Below, piece after piece: positions 1-8,762 of a stretch of DNA of 42,650 bases. The notes under the pieces were generated by a model that worked only from the letters and a program-made list of their open reading frames with translations, was not told where the DNA came from and made no database searches. The position numbers and the translations under genes were made by a program. Every line of letters begins with the position of its first letter. Position 1 is the stretch's first letter. The stretch is from Hymenobacter lapidiphilus (GTDB taxonomy: Bacteria; Bacteroidota; Bacteroidia; Cytophagales; Hymenobacteraceae): positions 1 to 42,650 of the forward strand of contig NZ_QVLT01000036.1 in assembly GCF_003417065.2 (NCBI RefSeq), written 5' to 3'.

Positions 1-1
1 C

Positions 2-934
2 GACGAGCGACGTGCGCCCCGTGAGGAGCGGCCCCGGCGTGCCTACGACGAGCGCCCAGGCCGCCCCGATGCGCCGGCCGCCGCCGCCGACTCTAACCAG
101 GCCGGCAAGCGCAAGCGTGGCGAAGTAACCGGCGAAGCGCCCGATTACAAGAACCTGCGCCACTACGAGGAAGACAAAACCCGGGGCAACAAGCGCCGCC
201 GCGAAGAGGAGGAGGAATCCGCCGAAGGCACGACGCGTCTCAACCGCTACATCGCCAACGCCGGCATCTGCTCGCGCCGCGACGCCGACGCGCTGATTGC
301 CGCCGGCGAAATAAAGGTGAACGGGGAAGTAGTGACGGAAATGGGCTACCAGGTGCAGCCCTCCGACACGGTGCAGTATGGCAAAACCAACCTGAGCCGC
401 GAAAAGCAGGTGTACCTGCTGCTCAACAAGCCCAAAGACTTCCTCACCACCACCGACGACCCCGAAGGCCGCCGCACGGTAATGGAGCTCATCAAGAGCG
501 CCTCGAAGGAGCGCGTGTTCCCGGTAGGCCGCCTCGACCGCAATACCACCGGCCTGCTGCTGTTCACCAACGACGGCGAAGTGGCCCAGAAACTTTCGCA
601 CCCCTCGCACCGCAACAAGAAAATCTATCAGGTGGAGCTCGACAAGCCCCTGACGGAAGAAGACCTGCGCCAGATTGCGGCCGGCGTGGAGCTGGAAGAC
701 GGCAAGGCGGAGGTGGACGACGTGGCCGTGGTAGCCGGCAACCCCCACTTTGTGGGCGTGGAAATTCATATTGGCCGTAACCGCATCGTGCGCCGCATTT
801 TCGAGCACCTGGGCTACGACGTGGTAGCGCTGGACCGGGTGCAGTATGCCGGCCTCACCAAGAAGGACCTGCCCCGCGGCAAGTGGCGCTTCCTCAACGA
901 GAAGGAAGTTATCCGCCTCAAGTATTTCATGTAA
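2..934 (+). CDS. RluB/RsuA-family pseudouridine synthase, 5' partial
   Basis: Isomerises a uridine in ribosomal RNA to pseudouridine; the exact target (16S or 23S) cannot be told from sequence. The open frame runs in from the left edge, so the true start is outside the window; the GTG at 317 is internal. The upstream part is a hydrophilic Arg/Glu/Lys-rich tail (about nt 2-225), as in many Bacteroidota members. An S4 RNA-binding domain follows (nt ~230-376, motif LNRYIANAGICSRRDAD), then the catalytic domain with VGRLDRNTTGLLLFTNDG; the catalytic Asp is the codon at 536-538. The late motif GRNRIVRRIFEHLGY is typical of the RsuA/RluB/E/F group. The C-terminus looks complete. Next is a palindrome-bearing spacer before coaX. 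Confidence 0.92.
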   Translation, partial: DERRAPREERPRRAYDERPGRPDAPAAAADSNQAGKRKRGEVTGEAPDYKNLRHYEEDKTRGNKRRREEEEESAEGTTRLNRYIANAGICSRRDADALIAAGEIKVNGEVVTEMGYQVQPSDTVQYGKTNLSREKQVYLLLNKPKDFLTTTDDPEGRRTVMELIKSASKERVFPVGRLDRNTTGLLLFTNDGEVAQKLSHPSHRNKKIYQVELDKPLTEEDLRQIAAGVELEDGKAEVDDVAVVAGNPHFVGVEIHIGRNRIVRRIFEHLGYDVVALDRVQYAGLTKKDLPRGKWRFLNEKEVIRLKYFM

Positions 935-987
935 GCAGGCAACCTTGGGGCTGTAAACCGGCTCCCGGGGTTGTCGACTGCTAGGAA

Positions 988-1086
988 GAACGTCATTCAG
1001 AGCGAAGCGAAGAATCTCGCTCGGGGCCGTGGCAACGACACACCAACGGCCCCGGGTGCGGTTCTTCGCTGCTCTGAATGACGTTC
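988..1086. repeat. Palindromic intergenic repeat, family A copy 1
   Basis: Long inverted repeat in the spacer between the pseudouridine synthase gene and coaX. The left arm (988-1020) begins GAACGTCATTCAGAGCGAAG and the right arm (1062-1086) is its complement, missing a few bases. A nested 9-bp stem (1022-1030 with 1046-1054) lies in the loop. No T-run follows, so it is not a typical intrinsic terminator. The left arm is identical over 33 nt to that of the element at 13913-14015. Confidence 0.85.
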
Positions 1087-1139
1087 TTTCGGCTTCTGGC
1101 TACTTTTGACTTCCAGCTACTAGCTCCTCACTTCTCCCA

Positions 1140-1883
1140 TTGCGCACGCTCGCTCTCGATATTGGCAATACGGCCGTGAAATACGGCTGCTTTGAGCGGG
1201 ATGAGCTGCTGGAATGGGCCAGTGGCCAGACGCCGGCGCAGGTACGGGAAGCCGTGCTGCGCCTGCAGCCCGAGCACGTAGTGGTGGCATCGGTGGCCGA
1301 GCCAACGGCCGTTTGGGCCGCCGAGCTGCGGGCGCTGGTACTAGGCCGCGTGCTGGAGTTTGTGCCTGCCACCACGCCGCTGCCCCTCGCCAACGCCTAC
1401 GCCACTCCCCACACCCTGGGGGCCGACCGGCTGGCGGCGGCCGTGGGGGCGGCCTGGCTGCTGCCGGGGCGTGATGTGGTGATTGTGGATGCTGGTACGG
1501 CCATCAAGTTTGATGTGGTGGAAGGTGGGCAGGTGTTCCGGGGCGGCAGCATTGCGCCGGGGCTGGCCATGCGGTTTAAGGCACTGCACGCGTTTACCGG
1601 TCGGCTGCCGCTGGTGGCCCCGCCGGTCAATGCTACCGATGAGGTAGCCCTGACCGGCACCGATACCGAAAGCGCCATTCGCAGCGGCGTATTGAACGGG
1701 GCTGCTGCCGAAGTGGCCGGCTTGCTGGCCGCCTACGCCGCCCGTTACCCCAAGCTGGCCGTGGTACTGGCCGGCGGCGACGCACCATTTTTTCGTGCCC
1801 GCCTGAAAGGACCTATCTTTGTTGTTCCGGAGCTGGTTTTAATTGGGCTCCACCGAATTTTAGTACATCATGTCGCAACTTAA
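1140..1883 (+). CDS. coaX: Type III pantothenate kinase
   Basis: Phosphorylates pantothenate with ATP, the first committed step from vitamin B5 to coenzyme A; cytoplasmic. At 247 aa it is full length for the CoaX (Baf-like, ASKHA fold) family. Visible motifs are the N-terminal phosphate-binding DIGNT (residues 7-11), HTLGADR, the DAGTAIKFDVV segment with its catalytic-region Asp, GGSIAPG, and the late VVLAGGDA. The start is TTG at 1140: it places DIGNT at the usual distance from the N-terminus and no closer ATG exists in frame. The last 14 bases overlap the next gene's start, suggesting co-expression. panC and panD, earlier in the same pathway, lie 25 kb downstream. Confidence 0.93.
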   Translation: MRTLALDIGNTAVKYGCFERDELLEWASGQTPAQVREAVLRLQPEHVVVASVAEPTAVWAAELRALVLGRVLEFVPATTPLPLANAYATPHTLGADRLAAAVGAAWLLPGRDVVIVDAGTAIKFDVVEGGQVFRGGSIAPGLAMRFKALHAFTGRLPLVAPPVNATDEVALTGTDTESAIRSGVLNGAAAEVAGLLAAYAARYPKLAVVLAGGDAPFFRARLKGPIFVVPELVLIGLHRILVHHVAT

Positions 1884-3228
1884 TTTTGCTGGTCTGGCCG
1901 GCGGTTTTTCGCTGCTGGGCCTGCTGGCTGCCACGCCGGGGGCGCTGGGCCAGGGTCAGGGCCTGGGCAACTCGCCTTATTCGCGCCTGGGGCTGGGCGA
2001 CGCCAGCCAGAACCTGGGTGGCGTACGGCAAATGGGTATGGGCGGCACAGGCGTGGCGGCTCCGAACGGAACCAACGTCAACGAGCTGAACCCGGCGCTG
2101 CTGTATTACACCAACCGTACTACGTTTGAAGCCGGCTACACCGGTCAGTTCAAAACGCTGCGCAACAATGTAAGCAGCCAGCGCACCGGTACCGGCACGC
2201 TGGGCTATATAGCCCTGGCGGTTCCCATCAGCCGCAGCTGGGCCGGGGCCATTGGCCTCAAGCCCTACAGCACGGTCGACTACGAGTCGAAGACAGTGGA
2301 TAATGGCGTGGCCAACGACCAGGATGCCCAACTGGAGCGCCAGTACAGAGGTGACGGTGGCTTGGCCGAGGCCTACATGAGTCACGCGGTGCGGGTGCGC
2401 AAAAACCTGGTGCTGGGCGTATCGGCGGCTTATGTGTTTGGCAGCATCAATCAGCAGGCCAGCACCCGCGTAGGCACCGCCACCCTGCCACTGGCGCTGG
2501 CCAGCCGCTCTATTTATGAGCAGCAGGTGCGCTACACCGATTTCGCCTTCCGCTCGGGGCTGCACTACCGCGGAAAGCTCAATGACAAGCTCAACTACAA
2601 CGTGGGTGGGGTGTACAGCTTCCGTAGCAGCCTCAACGGCGACCGGAGCCGCAACATTCTGCGCGAGGATGCTGACGGGGCCCTGATTAATGCCACTGTG
2701 CTCAGTAGTGGCGAAAAAGGTAAAGCCCGGGTACCCGCTCTAACGCAGCTGGGCGTCAGTTTCGACAACAACCGCAACTGGAGCCTGAACCTTGACGGCA
2801 GCATGCAGCAATGGTCGCAGTTCCGGTCGTTCGGCCAGGAGGGCGGCCTGGCTAACATTGCCCTCAGCGACACCTACCGCGGGTCGGTGGGCGGCGAGTT
2901 TACGCCCGATCCCACGTCGGTCGACAACTATTTCAAGCGCATTACCTACCGTACCGGCCTGAGCGTGGCCCAGCTGCCGTACCGCCCCGGTGGTAACGTG
3001 CTGCTCGACCGGGCCGTGAGCTGGGGCTTTGCCCTGCCGCTGCCCTCGGCTTCGGCCCTCGATGCCACCACCGTCAGCCTGGGCTTCACCTATGGGCGGC
3101 GCGGCAACACTGATGTGCTCGTGCAGGCCGATGGCAGCAACGAGCGTAATGTGCAGGAAAGCTACATCCGGATGCAGCTGGGCGTGACGCTTAACAACCG
3201 CTGGTTCATCAAGCGCCGGATTGAGTAA
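1870..3228 (+). CDS. Outer-membrane beta-barrel protein, FadL/PorV-like
   Basis: A 452-aa protein with an N-terminal signal peptide (hydrophobic residues ~6-26, likely cut near ALGQ). After it comes a Gly-rich motif, GMGGTGVAAPNGTNVNELNPA, resembling the start of FadL/OmpP1/PorV barrels, followed by alternating aromatic and polar stretches and a final strand ending in basic and aromatic residues (NRWFIKRRIE). It probably sits in the outer membrane; the substrate is unknown. The start overlaps the end of coaX by 14 bp and lptC follows after a 125-bp spacer. The coaX - barrel - lptC order suggests an envelope-biogenesis neighbourhood. Barrel assignment is confident from pattern; family placement is tentative. 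Confidence 0.75.
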   Translation: MSQLNFAGLAGGFSLLGLLAATPGALGQGQGLGNSPYSRLGLGDASQNLGGVRQMGMGGTGVAAPNGTNVNELNPALLYYTNRTTFEAGYTGQFKTLRNNVSSQRTGTGTLGYIALAVPISRSWAGAIGLKPYSTVDYESKTVDNGVANDQDAQLERQYRGDGGLAEAYMSHAVRVRKNLVLGVSAAYVFGSINQQASTRVGTATLPLALASRSIYEQQVRYTDFAFRSGLHYRGKLNDKLNYNVGGVYSFRSSLNGDRSRNILREDADGALINATVLSSGEKGKARVPALTQLGVSFDNNRNWSLNLDGSMQQWSQFRSFGQEGGLANIALSDTYRGSVGGEFTPDPTSVDNYFKRITYRTGLSVAQLPYRPGGNVLLDRAVSWGFALPLPSASALDATTVSLGFTYGRRGNTDVLVQADGSNERNVQESYIRMQLGVTLNNRWFIKRRIE

Positions 3229-3353
3229 CCAGAACAAGCAGGCAGGAGAGTAAACAGCGGGGTGAGCGAGCAGCACACCGTCTTCTTTCAGCCCCGCACG
3301 CGCGTCTTCTGGCATCAAGGATGTGTTTTTAATCCCTGCTCCAACCACCAGAT

Positions 3354-3953
3354 ATGAAGTCAGGAAAATGGATGGCAGGGTGGCTACTGATGGGGCCGGT
3401 GCTGCTAAGCGCCGGCTGCCACAAAGCCGATGAGGCCCCAGCTAAAGTCATCGACTACCAGGGCCCCACCATCGAAACCCGCAACGTGCTCATGCTCGTC
3501 AGCGACTCGGCCCGGCTGCGCGTGCGCCTGACGGCCCCCCTGGAGCAGAGCTTTGAGTCGGGCGACCGGCTATACCCCGAGGGTGTGCAACTCACCTTTA
3601 TGGACGAGGAGGGTAAAACGGTGGTGAATACTATCACTGGAAAGTACGGCCGCTACCAACGCAACCAAAGCCTGTACTCCATGCGCGGCGACGTGCGCGT
3701 GACCAACGTGCCGAAGCAGCAGCGTATGAACTCCGAGGAAGCCTTCTACGACCAGAATAAGGCCAGCATCTACACCAAGCCCGAAACCGAAATCAAGGTA
3801 ACGACGCCCACCGAGGTGCTCACCGGCCGGGGCCTGACGGCCAACCAAGACTTTTCGCTTTACAAAATCCTGGACCCTACTGGCGTGTTTACCGTGCAGG
3901 AGTGTGCCCCGGTGGCTGCTCCCGCCACTCCACCCACTGATACCGCTCCGTAG
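3354..3953 (+). CDS. lptC: LPS export periplasmic protein LptC
   Basis: Component of the Lpt bridge that moves lipopolysaccharide from the inner to the outer membrane; it links the LptBFG transporter to LptA. 199 aa, with a lipoprotein-type signal (hydrophobic residues ~7-20 ending LLSAGC, Cys at about 22), as usual for Bacteroidota LptC rather than the TM anchor of E. coli. The body is the repetitive beta-strand LptA/OstA-like fold: DRLYPEGVQLTFMDEEGK, ITGKYGRYQRNQSLYSMRGDV, then MNSEEAFYDQNKASIYT. The C-terminus is a Pro/Ala/Thr tail. Two bases separate its stop from the next ORF, so the two are cotranscribed. lptB lies about 9 kb downstream in a separate unit. Confidence 0.88.
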   Translation: MKSGKWMAGWLLMGPVLLSAGCHKADEAPAKVIDYQGPTIETRNVLMLVSDSARLRVRLTAPLEQSFESGDRLYPEGVQLTFMDEEGKTVVNTITGKYGRYQRNQSLYSMRGDVRVTNVPKQQRMNSEEAFYDQNKASIYTKPETEIKVTTPTEVLTGRGLTANQDFSLYKILDPTGVFTVQECAPVAAPATPPTDTAP

Positions 3954-3955
3954 CC

Positions 3956-4243
3956 ATGAAACGATTCTGGGACCCTGGCATTAGCCAGACCATACTGCTG
4001 GTTGTCGGCGTGTTCACGTTCGTGGTGGCCTCCTACCGTACGCTGGCTACCGGCGGCCTCGACGGACTTTACGAAAACTACTGGCTGTATATGATAGCCT
4101 TTGGCTGCGTCATCTGGCTGCGGTATCGGCGCCAGCGCCAGAAGGAAGCCGACCTGCGGGCCGAAGATGCCCGGAAGGTCGAAATCAGGAAAGCAACCCG
4201 CAAACCCGGTAAAGCAGCCGGTAAGCCCAAGAAGCGGAAATAG
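3956..4243 (+). CDS. Small conserved membrane protein downstream of lptC
   Basis: A 95-aa protein of unknown function. Two hydrophobic segments (about residues 10-27 and 43-56) are followed by a very basic C-terminal tail rich in Arg, Lys and Ala, which by the positive-inside rule should face the cytoplasm. It starts 2 bp after lptC and so is almost certainly in the same transcript. Position suggests a role beside LPS transport or inner-membrane assembly, but nothing in the sequence states one. Confidence 0.75.
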   Translation: MKRFWDPGISQTILLVVGVFTFVVASYRTLATGGLDGLYENYWLYMIAFGCVIWLRYRRQRQKEADLRAEDARKVEIRKATRKPGKAAGKPKKRK

Positions 4244-4376
4244 CAGCCCGGGGCCCATTGCGCCCGGCCAGCGCATTGCCCTTTACCTATCTGACAGAGA
4301 ATGTACCAAATGACCGGCATTTTTGGTTATTTTGCGCCTCATTCACCATTTTCTACCCGCGCTTTTTTTCAAGTTC

Positions 4377-6512
4377 ATGGCATTAATTAATACAATCCGC
4401 GAAAAATCGGGCTGGGCAGTTGGCGCTATCGTCATCGGCCTGCTTCTGTTTATGGTGGGCGGCGACCTGTTTACGGGGCAGAACAGCTTCTTTGGCCGCT
4501 CCGACCGCTCGGTGGGTGAAATTGCGGGGCAGGAAATCGACTACGACGAATTCAATGCCACGCTGGAACAGGCCAAGCAGGCCTTCATTCAGCAGCAGGG
4601 CCGCCAGCCCGACGAGCAGGCCATGGGCTACCTGCGCGAGCAGGCCTGGAACCAGATGCTCTACCGCATTGCCTTCCAGAAGCAGTTCGAGAAGCTGGGC
4701 CTCACTGTTTCGGACGACGAAATTTATGAAATGGTGCAGGGCAACAACCCTAATAATCTGCACCCCAGCATCCGCCAGGCTTTCACCGACTCGACGGGCC
4801 AGTTTGACCGCGTGAAGTTGCAGAACTACCTGCGCAATCTCGATAAAGACCCCCAGGCTCAGGCCATTTTCACGAATTTTGAGCAGAACCTGCGCCCCGA
4901 GCGTCTGGGTCAGAAGTACACCAACATGCTCAAAATGAGTACATACGTGACTTCGGCCGAGGCCAAGCGCTTCAACGAGGGTCTGCAGGCGCAGATGAAC
5001 CTGCGTTACCTGTTCGTGCCCTACTTCGCCCTCTCCGATTCGAGCGTGAAAGTAACCGATGAGCAGCTGCAGGCCTACATCGACAAAAACCAGGGCCGCT
5101 TCAAGGTAGAGGACGGCCGCAGCATCGAGTACGTATCCATTCCGGTTACGGCTTCGGTGGAAGACAGCACCGAAATCGGCAAAACGGTGAATGAGCTGGC
5201 TACTCAGTTCGCTGCCGCTCCCGCCGACTCGGTATTCGTAAAGCTCAACTCCGACAACCCCGTTGCCCCGGCCTACCTCACGGCTGCCGACATGCCCGAG
5301 AAGCTGCGCGCGCAACTGCCGCTGCAGGAAGGCAAAGTGTACGGCCCCTACACCGAGAACGGCACTTACTCGCTCTATAAGGTAACGGGCCAGAAAACCG
5401 GCGACCAGTCGGCCGCCCGCGCCAGCCACATCCTCATCAAGAGCGAAGGCACCACGCCCGAAGCGGATGCTGCCGCCAAGGCGAAGGCCACGGAGGTGCT
5501 CGGCAAAATTAAAGGCGGCGCCGATTTCGCCGCCATGGCCCGCCAGTACGGTTCGGACGGTACTACCGCCACCGGCGGCGACCTGGGCTGGTTCCAGCAG
5601 GGCCGCATGGTACCCGAGTTCGAGAAGGCCGTGTTCGGCGCTTCTTCGCTCGGCCTGCTACCCAACCTCGTGAAGACCTCGTTCGGCTACCACATCATCA
5701 AGGTAACGGCCGCGCCTACCAAGCAGACCTACCGCGTAGCCACCGTGCAGAAAAGCATTCAGCCCACCGAAGGCACCCGCGACGCGGCCTACAACAAGGC
5801 GCAGGAGCTGAAAGGCCGGTCGATCGACCTGGAGTCGTTCCGCAAGGCCGTAGCCGCCGATAAGAGCCTGCAGAAAGCCGAAGCCAAAAACCTGGGCCGC
5901 GGCGACCAAGCCGTAAACAACCTGCAGGATGCCCGGCCCCTGGTGCGCTGGGCCTACGGTGCCGACGACTCAGAAGGTGCCGGCGCCAAGAAGGTCGGCG
6001 ACGTATCGCGCGTGTTCGAAATCGGCGATACTTACGTGGTGGCCGTGCTGACCGGCGAGCGGAGCAAGGGTACGGCCGACCTGGCCAGCATCAAGCCCGA
6101 AATCACCGCCTTAGTGCGCAACGAGTTGAAGGCTGAGCAAATCAAGCAGAAGCTGAGTGCCTCCAAAGGCACGCTCGAGCAGATGGCCCAGGCCTATGGC
6201 CCTGCCGCCCAGGTAAAAACCGCCGATAACGTGGTATTGGGTCAGGGTATGATTGCGGGTGTCGGCAGCGAGCCGACCGCCGTGGGTCGTGCTTTCGGCC
6301 TGAAAGCGGGTCAGAAGTCGGCCCCGATTGCCGGCGAGCAGGGCGTGTTTGTGGTAGAGCCCACCAGCATGCAGCCCGCACCTCCTACCACCGACGTAGC
6401 CGCCGCCCGCCAGCAGCTGACGACCCAGCGCGCGGCCCGTATCGACGGGCTCATCTTTGAAGCCCTCAAGCAGAACGCCGACGTAAAAGACAACCGCGCC
6501 AAATTCTTTTAA
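4377..6512 (+). CDS. PpiD/SurA-like periplasmic peptidyl-prolyl isomerase
   Basis: A 711-aa membrane-anchored periplasmic foldase, by family a chaperone for outer-membrane proteins. It has one N-terminal TM anchor (residues ~13-31, GWAVGAIVIGLLLFMVGG), a SurA_N-type helical chaperone region (to ~residue 220), a parvulin-type rotamase domain at about residues 348-442 (ARASHILIKS ... GGDLGWFQQGRMVPEFEKAVF ... TSFGYHIIKV), then a second, degenerate PPIase-like region and a C-terminal extension. The ATG at 4377 gives the canonical MALINTIREKSG start; the frame stays open upstream to a TTG at 4323, but that adds an unlikely leader. It follows the lptC unit by 133 bp, typical Bacteroidota gene order. 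Confidence 0.9.
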   Translation: MALINTIREKSGWAVGAIVIGLLLFMVGGDLFTGQNSFFGRSDRSVGEIAGQEIDYDEFNATLEQAKQAFIQQQGRQPDEQAMGYLREQAWNQMLYRIAFQKQFEKLGLTVSDDEIYEMVQGNNPNNLHPSIRQAFTDSTGQFDRVKLQNYLRNLDKDPQAQAIFTNFEQNLRPERLGQKYTNMLKMSTYVTSAEAKRFNEGLQAQMNLRYLFVPYFALSDSSVKVTDEQLQAYIDKNQGRFKVEDGRSIEYVSIPVTASVEDSTEIGKTVNELATQFAAAPADSVFVKLNSDNPVAPAYLTAADMPEKLRAQLPLQEGKVYGPYTENGTYSLYKVTGQKTGDQSAARASHILIKSEGTTPEADAAAKAKATEVLGKIKGGADFAAMARQYGSDGTTATGGDLGWFQQGRMVPEFEKAVFGASSLGLLPNLVKTSFGYHIIKVTAAPTKQTYRVATVQKSIQPTEGTRDAAYNKAQELKGRSIDLESFRKAVAADKSLQKAEAKNLGRGDQAVNNLQDARPLVRWAYGADDSEGAGAKKVGDVSRVFEIGDTYVVAVLTGERSKGTADLASIKPEITALVRNELKAEQIKQKLSASKGTLEQMAQAYGPAAQVKTADNVVLGQGMIAGVGSEPTAVGRAFGLKAGQKSAPIAGEQGVFVVEPTSMQPAPPTTDVAAARQQLTTQRAARIDGLIFEALKQNADVKDNRAKFF

Positions 6513-6567
6513 AGGCTTGCCCGGAGCTCAGGTCGACGCTTAAATGCAGCCCTCGTCCTGAACTTGC

Positions 6568-6630
6568 GAAGGACCTTACCACGCGAAAACGGCTCGTTTC
6601 TACGACCGGACTAACGGGGTAAGGTCCTTC
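6568..6630. repeat. Inverted repeat with GAAGGACC arms
   Basis: In the 312-bp gene-free stretch 6513-6824. Two perfect 13-bp arms (GAAGGACCTTACC at 6568-6580 and its complement at 6618-6630) enclose 37 nt. The flank TCCTGAACTTGCGAAGGACC resembles the half-element of the 10515-10633 palindrome. Apart from this repeat and the next one I see nothing else in the stretch. Confidence 0.7.
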
Positions 6631-6678
6631 TTTGGTTAGCGAAGTCTTATCTTGAGTAGGACCAATACAAAAAGGACC

Positions 6679-6776
6679 GTTCAATGCGGCGCGAAGCTCC
6701 AGCTTCGCGCCGCATTGAACGAATACAGATGGTGTGGCAGTCAGCAACGACCCGCGAAGCTGGAGCTTCGCGCTAC
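6679..6776. repeat. GAAGCT-SS-AGCTTC double-palindrome element, copy 1
   Basis: Two palindromic cores, GAAGCTCCAGCTTC (6693-6706) and GAAGCTGGAGCTTC (6756-6769), are separated by 49 nt. The first core sits inside a near-perfect 42-nt palindrome with 20-bp arms (6679-6698 and 6701-6720). The spacer carries CATTGAACGAATAC and GTCAGCAACGA. The same arrangement, including both spacer words, recurs in reverse orientation at 38723-38804, so this is a discrete repeated element and not a chance hairpin. Confidence 0.85.
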
Positions 6777-6824
6777 ATCTCCTACCTCCGGCACTTTCCG
6801 GCGGCTTCAACTCGTTAGCTCTGC

Positions 6825-8666
6825 ATGAAAAACCCGTTGCGTGGAATGCGTGGAATAGTACGCGGCGCCGGCCTGCTGGCGCTGCTGGCAGTGGCCGCCC
6901 CGGCCGCTCAGGCCCAGGCCCCTCAGGACGGCAGCATTCAGCTGGCCCGCGAGTATGAGCGCAAGGGCGAGCACGAGAAGGCTGCCTACTTGTTCGGCCG
7001 CCTGCGCACCGACGAGCAGACGGCCCCCAACGTGCTACCCGACTACCTGGCCGCCCTACAAGGGCTGCGCCGCACCAAAGACGCTGAGAAGCTGGTGAAG
7101 CGCGCCATGAAGCAGCGCCCCCAAGATCAGACGCTGGGCGTTACGCTGGGCCTGGTAGCCGCCGACGCCGGCGACTCGACGGCCGCCGCCAAGCAATGGG
7201 AGCGGGTGGTACAGCTGCTCAGTTCCGAGCAGGTGGTGCCGGTGGCCGCCAGCTTTCAGCAGGCCAACCTACTCGCCTGGACTACCCGCACCTACCTGCG
7301 CGGGCGGCAGCTGGCCGGCAACGAAACCGAGTACGCGCCCCAGCTCATCGGCCTCTATACCCAGCAGGGCCAGACCGATAAAGTGCTGGTAGAAACCCTG
7401 CGCCTGGTGCGCGACGACGAGCAGCAATTGCCCTTCGTGCGCAATATGCTTCAGAACAATCTGCAGGACGAAGCCGCCTTTGCCACCCTCGAAAAGGAGC
7501 TGCTGACGCAGGTGCAGCGCAACCCCGACCGCGCCGTGTACAGCGAGCTGCTGCTGTGGCTGCAGGTGCAGCGCCGCGACTTTACCGGGGCCCTGGTGCA
7601 GGCCAAGGCCCTCGACCGGCGGGGCCACACCCAAGGCCGCCGGGTGCTGGAAGTGGCCGAAATTGCCCGCCGCAACAAAGACTACGAAAGCGCCATCGGT
7701 GGCTTCGAATACATCACCCGCGAGTACGTCGGCCAGCCATTCTATGCCCTGGCCCGCCAGCGCCTCGTGCAGACCCGTGAAGACCAGGTGCGCAACACGT
7801 ATCCGGTAAACCAAACCCAGCTGCGGGGCCTGCTGAAAGAGTACGAGCAGGTGCTCACCGACCTGGGCCGCACGCCCGAAACGGCCCCCGTGCTGCGGAG
7901 CATGGCTGCGCTGCTGGCCTTCCAGCTTGGCGAGCAGGCGCCGGCCATGAAGCTGCTGGAGGAGGTAATTGCCCTGCCCCGCGTCAGCATCGACGTGGTA
8001 GATCAGGCTAAAATAGACCTGGCCGACATCTACCTGCTGCGGGCCGAGCCCTGGGAGGCCACGCTGCTGTATTCGCAGGTGGAAAAATCGCACAAGGACA
8101 CGCCGCTGGGCTATGACGCCAAGCTGCGCAACGCCCGCCTCAGCTACTTCGCCGGCGACTTCAAGCTGGCCAAGTCGCACCTCGATATTCTCAAGCAGGC
8201 CACCACCCGCGAAATTGCCAACGATGCCATGCAGCTCAGCCTGCTCATCACCGACAATACGGCCCAAGACACGGCCGGCGTAGCCCTGCGCGACTATGCT
8301 GCCGTCGAGCAGCTCGTGTTCCAGAATAAGCTGCCCGAAGCCATGCGCGGCCTCGATGGATTACTGGTAAAATACCCTGGCCACGCCCTGCAGGATGAAG
8401 CCTGGTACCTGAAAGCCCAGCTGCTGCGCCGCACCAGCGACTACACCGGAGCCCTCACCACCCTGGAGCGCATCACCACCAACCCGAAATACGATGTGCT
8501 CAGCGACGACGCCCTTTTTCTGGCGGCCAGCATTCAGCAGGAAAACCTCCAGGAACGCGAGAAGGCCCAGCAACTCTACCAGCAGCTCATTACCAAGTAC
8601 CCCGGCAGCATCTACGTGGCCGAGGCCCGCAAACGCTTCCGCCAGCTGCGTGGCGATGCGCTGTAA
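6825..8666 (+). CDS. Secreted TPR-repeat protein
   Basis: A 613-aa protein with a Sec signal peptide (basic start MKNPLRGMRG, hydrophobic core residues ~13-27, probable cut after AQA near residue 31) followed almost entirely by degenerate tetratricopeptide helical pairs from about residue 40 to the end. The clearest TPR units are near the N-terminus (LAREYERKGEHEKAAYLFGRL) and C-terminus (AWYLKAQLLRRTSDYTGALTTLERI; AQQLYQQLITKYPGSIYVAEARKRF), the last being YbgF/BamD-like in style. Likely a periplasmic scaffold; no enzymatic motif is seen. It precedes recJ by 96 bp, but recJ has its own -7 box, so the two may be separate units. Confidence 0.85.
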   Translation: MKNPLRGMRGIVRGAGLLALLAVAAPAAQAQAPQDGSIQLAREYERKGEHEKAAYLFGRLRTDEQTAPNVLPDYLAALQGLRRTKDAEKLVKRAMKQRPQDQTLGVTLGLVAADAGDSTAAAKQWERVVQLLSSEQVVPVAASFQQANLLAWTTRTYLRGRQLAGNETEYAPQLIGLYTQQGQTDKVLVETLRLVRDDEQQLPFVRNMLQNNLQDEAAFATLEKELLTQVQRNPDRAVYSELLLWLQVQRRDFTGALVQAKALDRRGHTQGRRVLEVAEIARRNKDYESAIGGFEYITREYVGQPFYALARQRLVQTREDQVRNTYPVNQTQLRGLLKEYEQVLTDLGRTPETAPVLRSMAALLAFQLGEQAPAMKLLEEVIALPRVSIDVVDQAKIDLADIYLLRAEPWEATLLYSQVEKSHKDTPLGYDAKLRNARLSYFAGDFKLAKSHLDILKQATTREIANDAMQLSLLITDNTAQDTAGVALRDYAAVEQLVFQNKLPEAMRGLDGLLVKYPGHALQDEAWYLKAQLLRRTSDYTGALTTLERITTNPKYDVLSDDALFLAASIQQENLQEREKAQQLYQQLITKYPGSIYVAEARKRFRQLRGDAL

Positions 8667-8711
8667 GACCACGAATCCGATAGAATTCGTGCTAATCTGT
8701 AGCCGTTTGGG

Positions 8712-8719
8712 TACTTTTG
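8712..8719 (+). promoter_or_regulatory. Bacteroidota -7 box upstream of recJ
   Basis: TACTTTTG is an exact match to TAnnTTTG, ending 43 nt before the recJ ATG. No convincing -33 TTG at 19-21 nt spacing was seen. Confidence 0.5.
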
Positions 8720-8762
8720 AAGAAGGCCTGTTTTCACGGACTGTTTGATACCTGCTTCAACG

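Noticed and set aside
4323..4376. Upstream TTG start for the PpiD-like gene
   Set aside because: It would add 18 residues before the conserved MALINTIREKSG start and the anchor helix.
4383..5429. 348-codon open frame on the minus strand, with similar long antisense frames at 7269-8267, 14748-15536, 1813-2565 and 37667-38779
   Set aside because: Each lies fully across a confidently identified gene, has low-complexity or unfamilial translation, and is explained by the high-GC codon bias of the real gene. No domain or start signal supports them.
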